Shown piece by piece: positions 16,386 to 25,184 of a stretch of DNA of 46,104 nt; the stretch's first letter is position 1; the number at the start of each line of letters is the position of its first letter. The DNA lies in NCBI GenBank assembly GCA_019635715.1, contig JAHBYY010000035.1:1-46104 (forward strand), given 5' to 3'. The notes beneath the pieces are model-generated. The model did no database searches, was not told the origin of the DNA, and was given only the letters and a program-made list of their open reading frames with translations. The stretch comes from Rhizobiaceae bacterium. Lineage in GTDB: Bacteria > Pseudomonadota > Alphaproteobacteria > Rhizobiales > Rhizobiaceae. A program made the translations under genes and the position numbers.

Positions 16386-17402
16386 TCAAGCCAGCATCGA
16401 CTGCTGAGCGAAGATACCCGCCATCGCGCCTTGCCATGATGCCGTGGTCACCGAGGGAATAAGGGGGTTGGTGAGGTCGCCGGCGGCGTAGATGCCGGGT
16501 ATGCCGGTTTCGCGGCGCTCGTCGACCTTGAGGACGATGCCGAGGGGCGTGTTGGCCGTGGCGAGGCCCAGGGATTCGTGCAGGCTTGCGGACGGCTTGT
16601 TGCGCGGATGCGCGAACAGGATGTCGACCGCGACATCGGGGCCGCTATCGAGCTTGACGGTGGCGCCGTGTCCCCCGTGACGGGCGACCTGGGTGATCCG
16701 GCCGTCGACGAGAGGTGTGTTGCGACGCGCCAGATCGGCCCGGATCTCGGGCGCAATGTCGTGACCATCGGCGAAGACCGTCAGCCTGTCGGTCCAATCG
16801 TGGAACAGCCTGACCTGGTTGAGCGATTGCGGGCCGGACCAGACGAGGCCCCAATGCTGTCCGGCGACCTCAAAACCGTCGCAATAGGGGCAGGGCACGA
16901 TGGACGTGCCCCAGCCTTCGGCAAAGCCCGGAACATCGGGCATCTGGTCGACGATGCCGTAGCTCAGGATCAGGCGGCGCGCGCCGAGGCTTTCGCCATC
17001 GCCGGTGAGGACGGAGAAATCGTCGATGGCGCCGGAGACGCTGTCGGCCCGGGCATTGACCAGCCTGAGCGTGGGATAACGCGCGAGCTGCCGCCGCGCC
17101 TCTGCCAGGATGTCCAGCGGCGGCTTGTGGTCGTGACCGAGCAGGCCATGCGAGTGGCCGGCGAAGCGGTTGCGCGGCACGCCGGTATCGAGAACGGTGA
17201 CCTTGCGGCGGGCACGGCCGAGCTGCAGGGCGGCGGCGAGGCCGGCAAAGCTCCCGCCGATGATGATGACGTCATCCATGGTGATGGGCTCCGAGCTGTG
17301 GATGGTGGTGGTCGGGCTGGGCCTGGCGGTGGCCCGGGCGCGGCCGAGGCCGACGCCGATGGTGGAAAGCGCGGCCAACTTCAGCAGGGCTCGTCGTTGC
17401 AT
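16386..17402 (-). CDS. Thioredoxin-reductase-like FAD oxidoreductase with Tat-like signal
   Basis: From ATG 17402 the product has 338 residues. Residues 1-25 look like a twin-arginine leader (MQRRALLKLAALSTIGVGL, ending RARA). The FAD motif VIIIGGSFAGLAAALQLGRA follows, then CPYCDGFE (Cys171, Cys174) and the closing GIYAAGDLTNP. The family is the CPYC-type relatives of TrxB, which lack an ordinary NADPH glycine motif; here that region reads WGLVWSGPQSLNQ. A second start, ATG 17279 with GGAG upstream, would give the cytosolic form without leader. AAGGTGA precedes 17402. Confidence 0.82.
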   Translation of the reverse strand: MQRRALLKLAALSTIGVGLGRARATARPSPTTTIHSSEPITMDDVIIIGGSFAGLAAALQLGRARRKVTVLDTGVPRNRFAGHSHGLLGHDHKPPLDILAEARRQLARYPTLRLVNARADSVSGAIDDFSVLTGDGESLGARRLILSYGIVDQMPDVPGFAEGWGTSIVPCPYCDGFEVAGQHWGLVWSGPQSLNQVRLFHDWTDRLTVFADGHDIAPEIRADLARRNTPLVDGRITQVARHGGHGATVKLDSGPDVAVDILFAHPRNKPSASLHESLGLATANTPLGIVLKVDERRETGIPGIYAAGDLTNPLIPSVTTASWQGAMAGIFAQQSMLA

Positions 17403-17495
17403 GGAAGTCACCTTGTGTTTTAGTCGGCGCAACGTCGTCAGACGATACGCGCTCGAGACGGGCGGCCAGCAGGGCTTCGGCTGGAGACTCCGTCG

Positions 17496-18098
17496 TCATA
17501 GGAGCGGTCCTTTTTGGGCAGCACCGGCAGACAACCCCGTCACGCTCTTGGCGGCGGCTTCCAAGAACTGCTCCGACAGGCGCTGGTCGTTGACGGCGCG
17601 CGAGAGGACCATCGCGCCGACCATTGTCGAAAGAATCGCCATGGCCTTGCGACAGGGTTCCTCGCCCTCGGCTCCGTCAATGCAACGGCGGAGCATCTCG
17701 ATGTATTCCCGGATCCCGGCTTCGAACGACGCCTTCACCTCGGCGCCCTGCCTGGCGGCATCCGAACCGAGCGCTGCGACCGGGCAGCCGTCCATCAGGT
17801 CTTCGCGATGTTCCGTGCTGAGGTAGAGCGCGCTTGCCGCACCAAGGGGATCGTCGGGATTCGCCGCGGCCGCGGCCGAAAAGCGGTTGAAGGCGCTCGC
17901 CATCGCCCGCCTGGACGCCTGCGCGGCCAGGTCTTCCTTCGACGCGAACTGCTTGTAGAAGGCGCCCTGGGTCAGCCCGGCGCCCTTCATCAGATCCTTG
18001 AGGCCGATGCCGTCGAAGCCGTGCTCGCGAAAGAGGCGGCTTGCGACATTGATCACCGTTTCGCGGTTCTCCGCGGCCTGAATGCGACTTACTCGCAT
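17496..18098 (-). CDS. TetR-family repressor
   Basis: A 200-residue TetR protein with the N-terminal HTH GLKDLMKGAGLTQGAFYKQF and a C-terminal all-helical ligand domain of the LmrA/YxaF-like type (GCPVAALGSD). It is divergent from the RND efflux genes and heads a leftward set (flavoprotein, ketosynthase, SDR). Repression of both sides through the nested palindrome at 18113-18161 is the expected circuit; ligand release would switch on efflux. Confidence 0.9.
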   Translation of the reverse strand: MRVSRIQAAENRETVINVASRLFREHGFDGIGLKDLMKGAGLTQGAFYKQFASKEDLAAQASRRAMASAFNRFSAAAAANPDDPLGAASALYLSTEHREDLMDGCPVAALGSDAARQGAEVKASFEAGIREYIEMLRRCIDGAEGEEPCRKAMAILSTMVGAMVLSRAVNDQRLSEQFLEAAAKSVTGLSAGAAQKGPLL

Positions 18099-18112
18099 CG
18101 TCGACTCCTTTT

Positions 18113-18161
18113 TAGATTGCGTCCGACATCTATATCGAATATAGAGTGCGAACGCAATCTA
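18113..18161. promoter_or_regulatory. Nested palindromic operator between tetR and RND genes
   Basis: Outer arms TAGATTGCGT (18113-18122) and ACGCAATCTA (18152-18161) are perfect. Inner arms TCTATAT (18129-18135) and ATATAGA (18139-18145) are also perfect. Both pairs share the centre at 18137. The site lies between the divergent starts at 18098 and 18184, a place typical for TetR operators. Confidence 0.75.
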
Positions 18162-18183
18162 TTTCTGGCGCGAGGCGACGAAC

Positions 18184-19296
18184 ATGAAAAAGAGGAATCT
18201 TCTGGTGCTGGCCGGCGTCCTGGCCGCGGCGTCGGGGGCGGCCGCATTCGCCACGCTTGCCATTCCCACGCAGCAGGCCTCCGCCGTGAGCGACCCGAGG
18301 CTGGAACCGCCGATCGTTCGAGTGGTGACGCCGGCGTCCGTGACCGGGTCCGAGCGCAGCTTCACGGGCATCATAGGGGCAAAGGTCGAGAGCAATCTCG
18401 GATTTCGCGTCGCCGGCAAGATTGCGGAACGTCTCGTGGATGTCGGTCAGCAGGTCAAAGCCGGCCAGGCGCTGATGCGGATCGACGATACCGACCTTCG
18501 CCTCGCGCTCAGCGCGAAGCGCAACGCCGTCGCCGCGGCGCGCGCGACAGTCGTCCAGGCGGAACCGGACGAACGGCGATACGCCAGCCTGCTCAAGAAC
18601 GGATGGGTCCCCCGCCAGCGCTACGAGCAGGCCAAGGCCGCGTTGGACACGGCGCGGGCGCAACTGGCCGCCGCCGAAGCGGAAGCACGGGTGGCCGAGA
18701 ACGAGGCGATCTACACGCTGCTGTTGGCCGACACGGACGGCACGGTGGTCGAAACGCTCGGCGAGCCCGGGCAGGTCGTCTCCGCCGGCCAGCCGGTGGT
18801 CCGGATCGCCGCGGCCGGCCCGCGCGAGGCGGTGGTCGCGCTTCCCGAAACGATCCGGCCGGCGATCGGCTCGGTGGCCGAGGCCATCGTGTATGCGGGC
18901 GACGGGCGTCGCTCCAGGGCACGTCTCCGGCAGTTGTCGAACTCCGCCGATGCCCAGACCCGCACCTATGAAGCTCGCTACGTGCTCGACGGCGACGCCG
19001 CGGCAGCGCCGATCGGCGCGACCGTCACCATTCGGCTGGCAAGCCAGGCGAGCGAACGGCAAGTCGAGGTGCCGCTGGGCGCCGTGCTCGATGACGGCGA
19101 GAGGACCGGCGTCTGGGTCCTGGACCGCGCCAGCTCGACCGTGCGGTTTCGATCCGTCAAGCTCGTCCGGGTGAGCAGCGAGACCGCGGTGGTGTCCGGT
19201 CTGAACTCTGCCGACCCGGTCGTTTCGCTCGGCGCTCATCTCCTTCGGGAGGGCGCCCGCGTGAGGACCGCGGCTGAACGTGGAACCAGCTCATGA
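18184..19296 (+). CDS. RND efflux periplasmic adaptor (membrane fusion protein)
   Basis: A 370-residue HlyD/AcrA-type adaptor. After an N-terminal membrane or signal segment comes the lipoyl half motif GFRVAGKIAERLVDVG. A helical hairpin rich in Ala/Glu follows (about residues 110-165), then the second lipoyl half (GTVVETLGEPGQVVSAGQPV) and the beta-barrel and proximal domains. It bridges the inner-membrane pump to an outer-membrane channel. No channel gene is adjacent, so a TolC homologue elsewhere is presumably used. Its stop overlaps the pump ATG. Confidence 0.9.
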   Translation: MKKRNLLVLAGVLAAASGAAAFATLAIPTQQASAVSDPRLEPPIVRVVTPASVTGSERSFTGIIGAKVESNLGFRVAGKIAERLVDVGQQVKAGQALMRIDDTDLRLALSAKRNAVAAARATVVQAEPDERRYASLLKNGWVPRQRYEQAKAALDTARAQLAAAEAEARVAENEAIYTLLLADTDGTVVETLGEPGQVVSAGQPVVRIAAAGPREAVVALPETIRPAIGSVAEAIVYAGDGRRSRARLRQLSNSADAQTRTYEARYVLDGDAAAAPIGATVTIRLASQASERQVEVPLGAVLDDGERTGVWVLDRASSTVRFRSVKLVRVSSETAVVSGLNSADPVVSLGAHLLREGARVRTAAERGTSS

Positions 19297-22200
19297 CCCT
19301 CAATCTTTCTGCGATCGCCGTTCGCGAACGCGCGGTAACGCTGTTCCTCATCCTCCTGCTGGTGGCCGCCGGCGCCTACGCCTTCGTCAAGCTCGGGCGG
19401 GCGGAGGACCCGAGCTTCACCATCAAGACCCTGACGGTCACGGCGGCATGGCCGGGCGCGACGGCGCGCGAGATGCAGGATCTCGTCGCCGAGCCGCTGG
19501 AGAAGCGGCTCCAGGAACTGACCTGGTACGACCGGGTCGACACCACTGCGCGGCCGGGCTTCGCGCTGATGACGCTTACGCTGAAGGACAGCACGCCGCC
19601 GTCCGCCGTGCAGGAGGAATTCTATCAGGCCCGCAAGAAGCTCGGGGACGAAGCCCGCAAGCTGCCGCCCGGCGTCTTCGGCCCGTTCGTCAACGACGAA
19701 TATTCGGATGTGAGCTTCGCCCTCTATGCGCTCAAGGCCAGGGGCATGCCGATGCGGGAGCTGGCGCGGCAGGCCGAGACCATCCGCCAGGATCTCCTTC
19801 ACGTACCCGGCATCAAGAAGATCAACATCCTGGGCGAGCGGCCCGAACAGATATTCGTCGAGTTTTCCTTTGCCAGGCTGGCGACCCTCGGCGTGTCGGC
19901 ACAGGACATCGTCGGCGCCCTGCAGCGGCAAAACAGCGTCACACCGGCGGGCTCGATCGACACCAAGGGGCCGCAGGTCTTCATCCGTGTGGACGGCGCC
20001 TATGACGGCGTGCAGGCGATCGCCGACACGCCGATCGTCGCTGCCGGGCGGACGCTGAAGCTCTCCGACATCGCCGAGGTTCGCCGCGGCTACGAGGACC
20101 CTGCGACCTATCTCATCCGGCATCAGGGTGAGCCCGCCATCATGCTCGCGGCTGTGATGCAGGACGGCTGGGACGGTCTCGCGCTCGGCAAGGCGCTCGA
20201 GGACAGGACCGCCGCCATCGCCGGGACGTTGCCGCTCGGGATGACGCTCGACAAGGTGACCGACCAGGCCGTCAACATCACGCACGCGGTCGACGAATTC
20301 ATGATGAAGTTCGCGATGGCGCTCGGCGTGGTGCTGCTGATCGCGCTGATCAGCATGGGCTGGCGCGTCGGTATCGTCGTGGCAGCCGCCGTGCCGCTGA
20401 CGCTTGCCGTCGTGTTCCTCATCATGCTGGAGACCGGCCGCTTCTTCGACCGCATCACGCTCGGCGCCTTGATCCTGGCGCTCGGCCTTCTCGTCGACGA
20501 CGCCATCATCGCCATCGAGGTGATGGTGGTGAAGATGGAGGAGGGCATGGACCGCATCAAGGCGGCGGCCTATGCGTGGAGCCACACCGCGGCGCCGATG
20601 CTGTCGGGAACGCTGGTGACGATCGCCGGCTTCCTGCCGGTCGGCTTCGCGCCCTCGACGGCCGGCGAATATGCCGGCAACATCTTCTGGGTCGTGGGGT
20701 TCGCCCTCATCGTCTCCTGGATCGTCGCGGTGGTCTTCACCCCCTATCTCGGGGTCAAGATGCTGCCCGACATCAAGCCGGTCCCCGGTGGCACGCACGC
20801 CATCTACGACACGCCGAACTATCGGCGCCTGCGGCAGCTCATCGTCTTCGCCGTGCGCCACAAGTTCCTGACCTGCGCCATCGTCGGCATCGCCTTTGCG
20901 ATCTCCGTCGTCGGCATGGGTGGCGTCAAGCAGCAGTTCTTCCCCACCTCCGACCGGCCCGAAGTCCTGGTCGAGGTCCGCCTGCCGGAAGGCGCCAGCA
21001 TCGAGGCGACGACCGCCGCGGTCGAGACGCTCGAACATTGGCTCGACCAGCAGCCGGAGGCCGAAATCGTCACCAGCTATGTCGGCCAGGGTGCGCCGAG
21101 ATTCTATCTGGCGTTGTCGCCGGAGCTGCCGGATCCGGCCTTCGCCAAGATCGTCGTGCTGACGCCGGATGCCGAGGCGCGCGAGGCCCTGAAGCACCGG
21201 CTGCGCGATGCGGTGGCCCAGGGGCTCGTGCCCGAGGCCTATGTGCGCGTCACGCAGTTCGTGTTCGGTCCGCCCTCGGTGTTCCCGGTCGAATTCAGGA
21301 TCATCGGGCCCGATCCCGCGCAGCTCTACGGCATTTCCGAAAAGGCGCTCGACGTCATGCGCGGCGTCCCCGACGTGCGGGAGGCGAACCGCGACTGGGG
21401 CAATCGCACGCCCGTGCTCCGCTTTGTCCCGGATCAGGACCGGCTGAATCTCATCGGCCTTTCGCCGGCCGAGGTTGGCCAGCAACTCCAGTTCCTTCTC
21501 TCGGGCATCCCGGTCACCGAGGTCCGCGAGGACATCCGCAATGTTCCGGTCGTCGCGCGCAGCGCCGGCGGCGAACGGCTGGATCCGGCGCGCCTGGCGG
21601 ATTTCTCCCTGATGAGCCGCGACGGCAGGCAGATTCCCCTCGACCAGATCGGCCATTCGGAAATCCGCCCGGAAGAGCCGATCCTCAAGCGCCGCGATCG
21701 CATGCCCGTCATCACCGTTCGCTCGGACATCAACGAAGCGACCCAGCCTCCGGAGGTCTCCAAGCAGGTCATGACGGCCCTGCAGCCGCTGATCGCATCC
21801 CTTCCTGCCGACTATCGCATCGAAATGGGCGGATCGATCGAGGAAGCTGAAAAGGCCAACAGCGCGCTGGCGACAATCTTCCCGGTGATGATCGCCGCCA
21901 CGCTGATCATCGTCATGCTGCAGGTGCGATCCTTCTCGATGCTGGCGATGGTCATGCTGACGGCACCGCTTGGCCTCGTCGGCGTCGTGCCGGCGCTGCT
22001 GATCTTCAACCAGCCTTTCGGCTTCAACGCCATTCTCGGCCTGATCGGACTGGCCGGCATCCTGATGCGCAACACGCTGATCCTGACCGAGCAGATCAAG
22101 GAGAATCGGGCCGCCGGCCTCGACGCCTATCACGCCGTCATCGAGGCGACGGTGCAGCGCACGCGGCCGGTGATCCTGACCGCGCTCGCCGCCGTGCTGG

Positions 22201-22421
22201 CCTTCATCCCGCTCACGCACTCCGTCTTCTGGGGATCGATGGCCTATACGCTGATCGGCGGCACGGCGGTCGGCACGGTGCTGATCCTGCTCTTCCTGCC
22301 GGCGCTCTATGCCGCCTGGTTCCGGATCAGGCCGACCGCGGACGAGGTCCAGACCGGCGATGAGCTTCATGAGGTTGCGGCGGAGGGAGCGGAATTGCGA
22401 CCGGCAATGGCTGCCGAGTAG
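19293..22421 (+). CDS. RND efflux transporter, inner-membrane pump
   Basis: A full-length 1042-residue RND pump with 12 membrane segments and two large periplasmic loops. The proton-relay pair Asp-Asp is present in GLLVDDAIIAIEVM (segment 4), and segment 10 reads GILMRNTLILTEQI. FDRITLGALILALG and SGTLVTIAGFLPVGF are family signatures. It is of the hydrophobic/amphiphilic exporter class (VexF/MexD-like alphaproteobacterial branch), so small toxic organics are the likely substrates. ATGA overlap with the adaptor gene shows tight coupling. Confidence 0.93.
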   Translation: MTLNLSAIAVRERAVTLFLILLLVAAGAYAFVKLGRAEDPSFTIKTLTVTAAWPGATAREMQDLVAEPLEKRLQELTWYDRVDTTARPGFALMTLTLKDSTPPSAVQEEFYQARKKLGDEARKLPPGVFGPFVNDEYSDVSFALYALKARGMPMRELARQAETIRQDLLHVPGIKKINILGERPEQIFVEFSFARLATLGVSAQDIVGALQRQNSVTPAGSIDTKGPQVFIRVDGAYDGVQAIADTPIVAAGRTLKLSDIAEVRRGYEDPATYLIRHQGEPAIMLAAVMQDGWDGLALGKALEDRTAAIAGTLPLGMTLDKVTDQAVNITHAVDEFMMKFAMALGVVLLIALISMGWRVGIVVAAAVPLTLAVVFLIMLETGRFFDRITLGALILALGLLVDDAIIAIEVMVVKMEEGMDRIKAAAYAWSHTAAPMLSGTLVTIAGFLPVGFAPSTAGEYAGNIFWVVGFALIVSWIVAVVFTPYLGVKMLPDIKPVPGGTHAIYDTPNYRRLRQLIVFAVRHKFLTCAIVGIAFAISVVGMGGVKQQFFPTSDRPEVLVEVRLPEGASIEATTAAVETLEHWLDQQPEAEIVTSYVGQGAPRFYLALSPELPDPAFAKIVVLTPDAEAREALKHRLRDAVAQGLVPEAYVRVTQFVFGPPSVFPVEFRIIGPDPAQLYGISEKALDVMRGVPDVREANRDWGNRTPVLRFVPDQDRLNLIGLSPAEVGQQLQFLLSGIPVTEVREDIRNVPVVARSAGGERLDPARLADFSLMSRDGRQIPLDQIGHSEIRPEEPILKRRDRMPVITVRSDINEATQPPEVSKQVMTALQPLIASLPADYRIEMGGSIEEAEKANSALATIFPVMIAATLIIVMLQVRSFSMLAMVMLTAPLGLVGVVPALLIFNQPFGFNAILGLIGLAGILMRNTLILTEQIKENRAAGLDAYHAVIEATVQRTRPVILTALAAVLAFIPLTHSVFWGSMAYTLIGGTAVGTVLILLFLPALYAAWFRIRPTADEVQTGDELHEVAAEGAELRPAMAAE

Positions 22422-22445
22422 GGGTCCGTTTGTCGGAGAGACCCC
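22421..22445. terminator. GC hairpin at the end of the RND gene
   Basis: GGGGTC (22421-22426) pairs with GACCCC (22440-22445), with CCG/CGG able to extend the stem inside. It lies directly behind the pump stop codon and in the gap before the convergent acr3 gene. No T run follows, so it is a weak candidate. Confidence 0.35.
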
Positions 22446-22561
22446 CGGTCGAACGATTGCGCTCGAAACGCATCCTCGACGACACCATGGCGACGCTCGC
22501 AGACTCTCCCTGGCCGCCGCGTCGATGCGGCCGCCATCGATATCGCGCAGGCGACGCGGCT

Positions 22562-23611
22562 TCAGCGATTTGCCTGCGCCGCGGAAATGCCGCCGCGCTC
22601 GTACCAGCCCCTGGACCGGTTCACGATCCACACCACCGAAAGCATGACGGGCACTTCGATCAGCACGCCGACGACGGTGGCGAGCGCCGCGCCCGAATGG
22701 AAGCCGAACAGGCTGATCGCCGCGGCAACCGCCAGCTCGAAGAAGTTCGACGCGCCGATCAGGGCCGAGGGACCGGCGACGCAATGCTGTTCTCCCGAGA
22801 GGCGATTGAGCAGATAGGCGAGGCCGGAATTGAAATAGACCTGGATCAGGATCGGCACGGCGAGCAGCGCGATCACCATCGGCTGGGCGATGATCTGTTC
22901 GCCCTGAAAGCCGAACAGCAGCACCAGCGTTGCCAGCAGCGAGACGAGCGAGGCCGGCCCGAGCCTGCCGAGCAGCCGGTCGAGCGACGCCTGTCCGCCG
23001 CTGGCCAGCACGCGGCGCCGCACGATCTGCGCGACGACCACCGGGATCACGATGTAGAGCACCACCGACAGGAGCAGCGTGCCCCATGGCACGGTGATCG
23101 CCGACAGGCCGAGCAGCAGGCCGACGATCGGCGCGAAGGCCACCACCATGATCGCGTCGTTGAGCGCGACCTGGCTGAGCGTGAAATGCGGCTCGCCTCT
23201 GGTCAGGTTGGACCACACGAACACCATCGCCGTGCAGGGTGCGGCGGCGAGGATGATCAGGCCGGCGATGTAGCTGTCGATCTGGCCGGCCGGCAGCAGC
23301 GGCCGGAACAGCCAGCCGATGAACAGCCAGCCGAGCAGCGCCATGGAAAACGGTTTCACCGCCCAATTGACGAACAGCGTCACGCCGATGCCGCGCCAGT
23401 GCCGGCCGACCTCGCCGAGCGCGGCGAAGTCGATCTTCAAGAGCATCGGAACGACCATCAGCCAGATCAGCGCGGCCACCGGCAGGTTGACCTTGGCGAT
23501 CTCGGCCGCGCCGATGGCCTGAAACACGCCGGGCAGGAGATGGCCGAGCGCGATGCCCGCGACGATGCAAAGCGCCACCCAGAGGGTCAGATAGCGTTCG
23601 AAACGGGACAT
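22562..23611 (-). CDS. acr3: Acr3-type arsenite efflux permease
   Basis: A 349-residue membrane protein with ten hydrophobic segments of the ACR3/BART family. The conserved cysteine lies in AAPCTAMVFVWSNLTRGEP, the segment needed for As(III) transport, and SNFFELAVAAAISLFG is another family signature. It expels arsenite through the inner membrane by proton exchange. It is the last gene of arsR-arsC-arsC-acr3, nine bases after the glutaredoxin-type arsC. Confidence 0.95.
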   Translation of the reverse strand: MSRFERYLTLWVALCIVAGIALGHLLPGVFQAIGAAEIAKVNLPVAALIWLMVVPMLLKIDFAALGEVGRHWRGIGVTLFVNWAVKPFSMALLGWLFIGWLFRPLLPAGQIDSYIAGLIILAAAPCTAMVFVWSNLTRGEPHFTLSQVALNDAIMVVAFAPIVGLLLGLSAITVPWGTLLLSVVLYIVIPVVVAQIVRRRVLASGGQASLDRLLGRLGPASLVSLLATLVLLFGFQGEQIIAQPMVIALLAVPILIQVYFNSGLAYLLNRLSGEQHCVAGPSALIGASNFFELAVAAAISLFGFHSGAALATVVGVLIEVPVMLSVVWIVNRSRGWYERGGISAAQANR

Positions 23612-23620
23612 TGCTCTTCC

Positions 23621-24046
23621 TCAGGACTCCGCGGCGCGGCGGCCGTGCTCGTTGACCACGTGCTCTCCGTCTTCCTTGACGAACGCGCCCCGCTGCGGCG
23701 GCAGCAGGTCGAGAACCTCTTCCGACGGACGGCAGAGCTTCACGCCCTTCGGGCTGACGACGACCGGCCGGTTGATGAGGATCGGGTGCGCCATCATGGC
23801 GTCGACGAGCTGCTCGTCGGTCAGCGCCGGATCGGCAAGCCCAAGCTCGGCATAGGGTGTGCCCTTTTCGCGCAGCAGCGCGCGAACGGGGAGGCCCATG
23901 CGCCGAATGAGCTGCGTCAGCATCCTGCGCGACGGCGGCGTCTTCAGATATTCGACGACATGCGGCTCGACGCCCGCGTTGCGGATCATCGCCAGCGTAT
24001 TGCGCGAGGTGCCGCAATCGGGATTGTGGTAGATGACGACGTCCAT
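23621..24046 (-). CDS. arsC: Arsenate reductase, glutaredoxin-dependent (ArsC/Spx family)
   Basis: A 141-residue ArsC with the active cysteine in YHNPDCGTSRNT and the arginine in ILINRPVVV that binds arsenate, then the PSEEVLDLLP end. It reduces arsenate to arsenite using glutathione and glutaredoxin. It sits eight bases from another arsC of an unrelated fold, so the operon has two mechanistically different reductases. The start at 24046 has GAGG and GGAG close upstream. Confidence 0.95.
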   Translation of the reverse strand: MDVVIYHNPDCGTSRNTLAMIRNAGVEPHVVEYLKTPPSRRMLTQLIRRMGLPVRALLREKGTPYAELGLADPALTDEQLVDAMMAHPILINRPVVVSPKGVKLCRPSEEVLDLLPPQRGAFVKEDGEHVVNEHGRRAAES

Positions 24047-24054
24047 CTCCGGCC

Positions 24055-24597
24055 TCACGCGGCGCTGTTTCGTGGTGAGGATGCGCCATCCGACTGTCCG
24101 ATCTCCGCGAGCTTCGCCCGCAGGGACGACTTGTCGAGGCTGGCGACGGGCAGCGCGGCGAAGGCGCAGATGCGGTTCTTGAGATGGCGGAACGCCGTGA
24201 CGAAGGCGGCTTCCTTTTGAATGTCGGAACCTTCCGCCGCGGCGGGATCTTCGATGCCCCAATGCGCGGTCATCGGCTGGCCCGGCCACACCGGGCAGGT
24301 TTCGCCGGCCGCGTTGTCGCAGACGGTGAACACGAAATCGAGGGCGGGCGCTCCCGGCACGGCGAACTCCTCCCAGCTTTTCGAGCGGAATCCGTCGGCG
24401 GGACAGTCGAAGCTCTTCAGCACCTTCAGCGCCAGGGGATTGACCTCTCCCTTGGGCTGGCTGCCGGCGGAAAAGGCGCGGAAGCGACCGGCGCCTTCCC
24501 TTGACAGAATGCTCTCGGCAAGGATCGAGCGGGCGGAATTGCCGGTGCAAAGGAACAGGACGTTGAAGATGCGATCTGGCTGGTTCGCCTCAGACAC
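24055..24597 (-). CDS. arsC: Arsenate reductase, low-molecular-weight phosphatase type
   Basis: The 180-residue product carries the P-loop VLFLCTGNSARSILAE near the N-terminus. The redox cysteines are in DCPADGF and in TVCDNAAGETCPVWPG, with HWGIEDPA as the Asp loop. This is the thioredoxin/thiol-linked arsenate reductase class, related to tyrosine phosphatases. The C-terminal tail of about 40 residues (SLRAKLAEIGQSDGASS) is usual in rhizobial members. It overlaps arsR by eight bases. Confidence 0.94.
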   Translation of the reverse strand: MSEANQPDRIFNVLFLCTGNSARSILAESILSREGAGRFRAFSAGSQPKGEVNPLALKVLKSFDCPADGFRSKSWEEFAVPGAPALDFVFTVCDNAAGETCPVWPGQPMTAHWGIEDPAAAEGSDIQKEAAFVTAFRHLKNRICAFAALPVASLDKSSLRAKLAEIGQSDGASSPRNSAA

Positions 24598-24952
24598 GGG
24601 GAGCGCCTTTCTCGGTTTTGCAGCAGGAGGACAGCGCGGCCATCGCCGGGCTGCACACTTCGGGGTGGCCCTGGCAGCAGTCGCGCATCAGGAATTCGAC
24701 CAGGTCCGAAAGCGCCTCGAGCCCCGCGCTGTAGATGATCGACCGCCCGTCGCGGCGGGAGACGACAAGCCCGGCCCGTTCGAGATGGCTCAGATGGAAG
24801 GAGATGCGCGACGACGATGCGCCATCCATCGCCTCGCCGATCGCGCCGGCCGACATTCCCTCGGGCCCGGCGGTCACCAGCAGGCGAACGATGCGGAGCC
24901 GGGTTTCCTGCGACAGCGCCGCGAACGCATCCAGAGCCTGCTTTTCGCGCAT
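24590..24952 (-). CDS. arsR: ArsR-family arsenite-responsive repressor
   Basis: A 120-residue winged-helix repressor (SSSRISFHLSHLERAGLV). The usual ELCVCDL arsenic site in the recognition region is absent. Instead Cys92, Cys93 and Cys100 (DCCQGHPEVC) lie near the C-terminus, with CC at 110-111. That is like the C-terminal site described for the Acidithiobacillus ferrooxidans ArsR. Arsenite binding should release it from the dyad just upstream and induce the whole operon. Confidence 0.94.
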   Translation of the reverse strand: MREKQALDAFAALSQETRLRIVRLLVTAGPEGMSAGAIGEAMDGASSSRISFHLSHLERAGLVVSRRDGRSIIYSAGLEALSDLVEFLMRDCCQGHPEVCSPAMAALSSCCKTEKGAPRV

Positions 24953-24956
24953 GGTT

Positions 24957-24984
24957 ATCTCAACAATTCAAGAATCATTGAGAT
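24957..24984. promoter_or_regulatory. ArsR-type operator dyad
   Basis: A 28-base imperfect palindrome, ATCTCAAnnATTCnnGAATnnTTGAGAT, begins five bases upstream of the arsR start. The TCAA/TTGA half sites are those of ArsR/SmtB repressors, so this is the autoregulatory operator of the ars operon. Confidence 0.75.
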
Positions 24985-25184
24985 GATGGATATACCATCG
25001 GCCCGTGCCGCGCCAGCCCCTCGGACGATTTCGTCCTCGGGAGTGCCTGTTGGCGGGACGAGGCCGGGAAACCGGCGCGATTCAAGCGCCTCCCGTCGCG
25101 ACACGGCCATGGAACTTGCCGGGCTTCGGCGCGGATGCAGCCATGGTGACCGCCCGCGGCGGCGCGCCGGCAAGGCCCGCCCGG

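Noticed and set aside
22446-22561. Remnant of arsH downstream of acr3
   Set aside because: The leftward reading has some helix-like words but no recognisable ArsH signature, so I leave it as non-coding.
19236-24089. A leftward open frame of about 1600 codons antisense to the RND pump and running into ars genes
   Set aside because: The product is Arg/His/Gly-rich with no domain. It exists because the high-GC opposite strand codes well-supported proteins, so it is a shadow frame.
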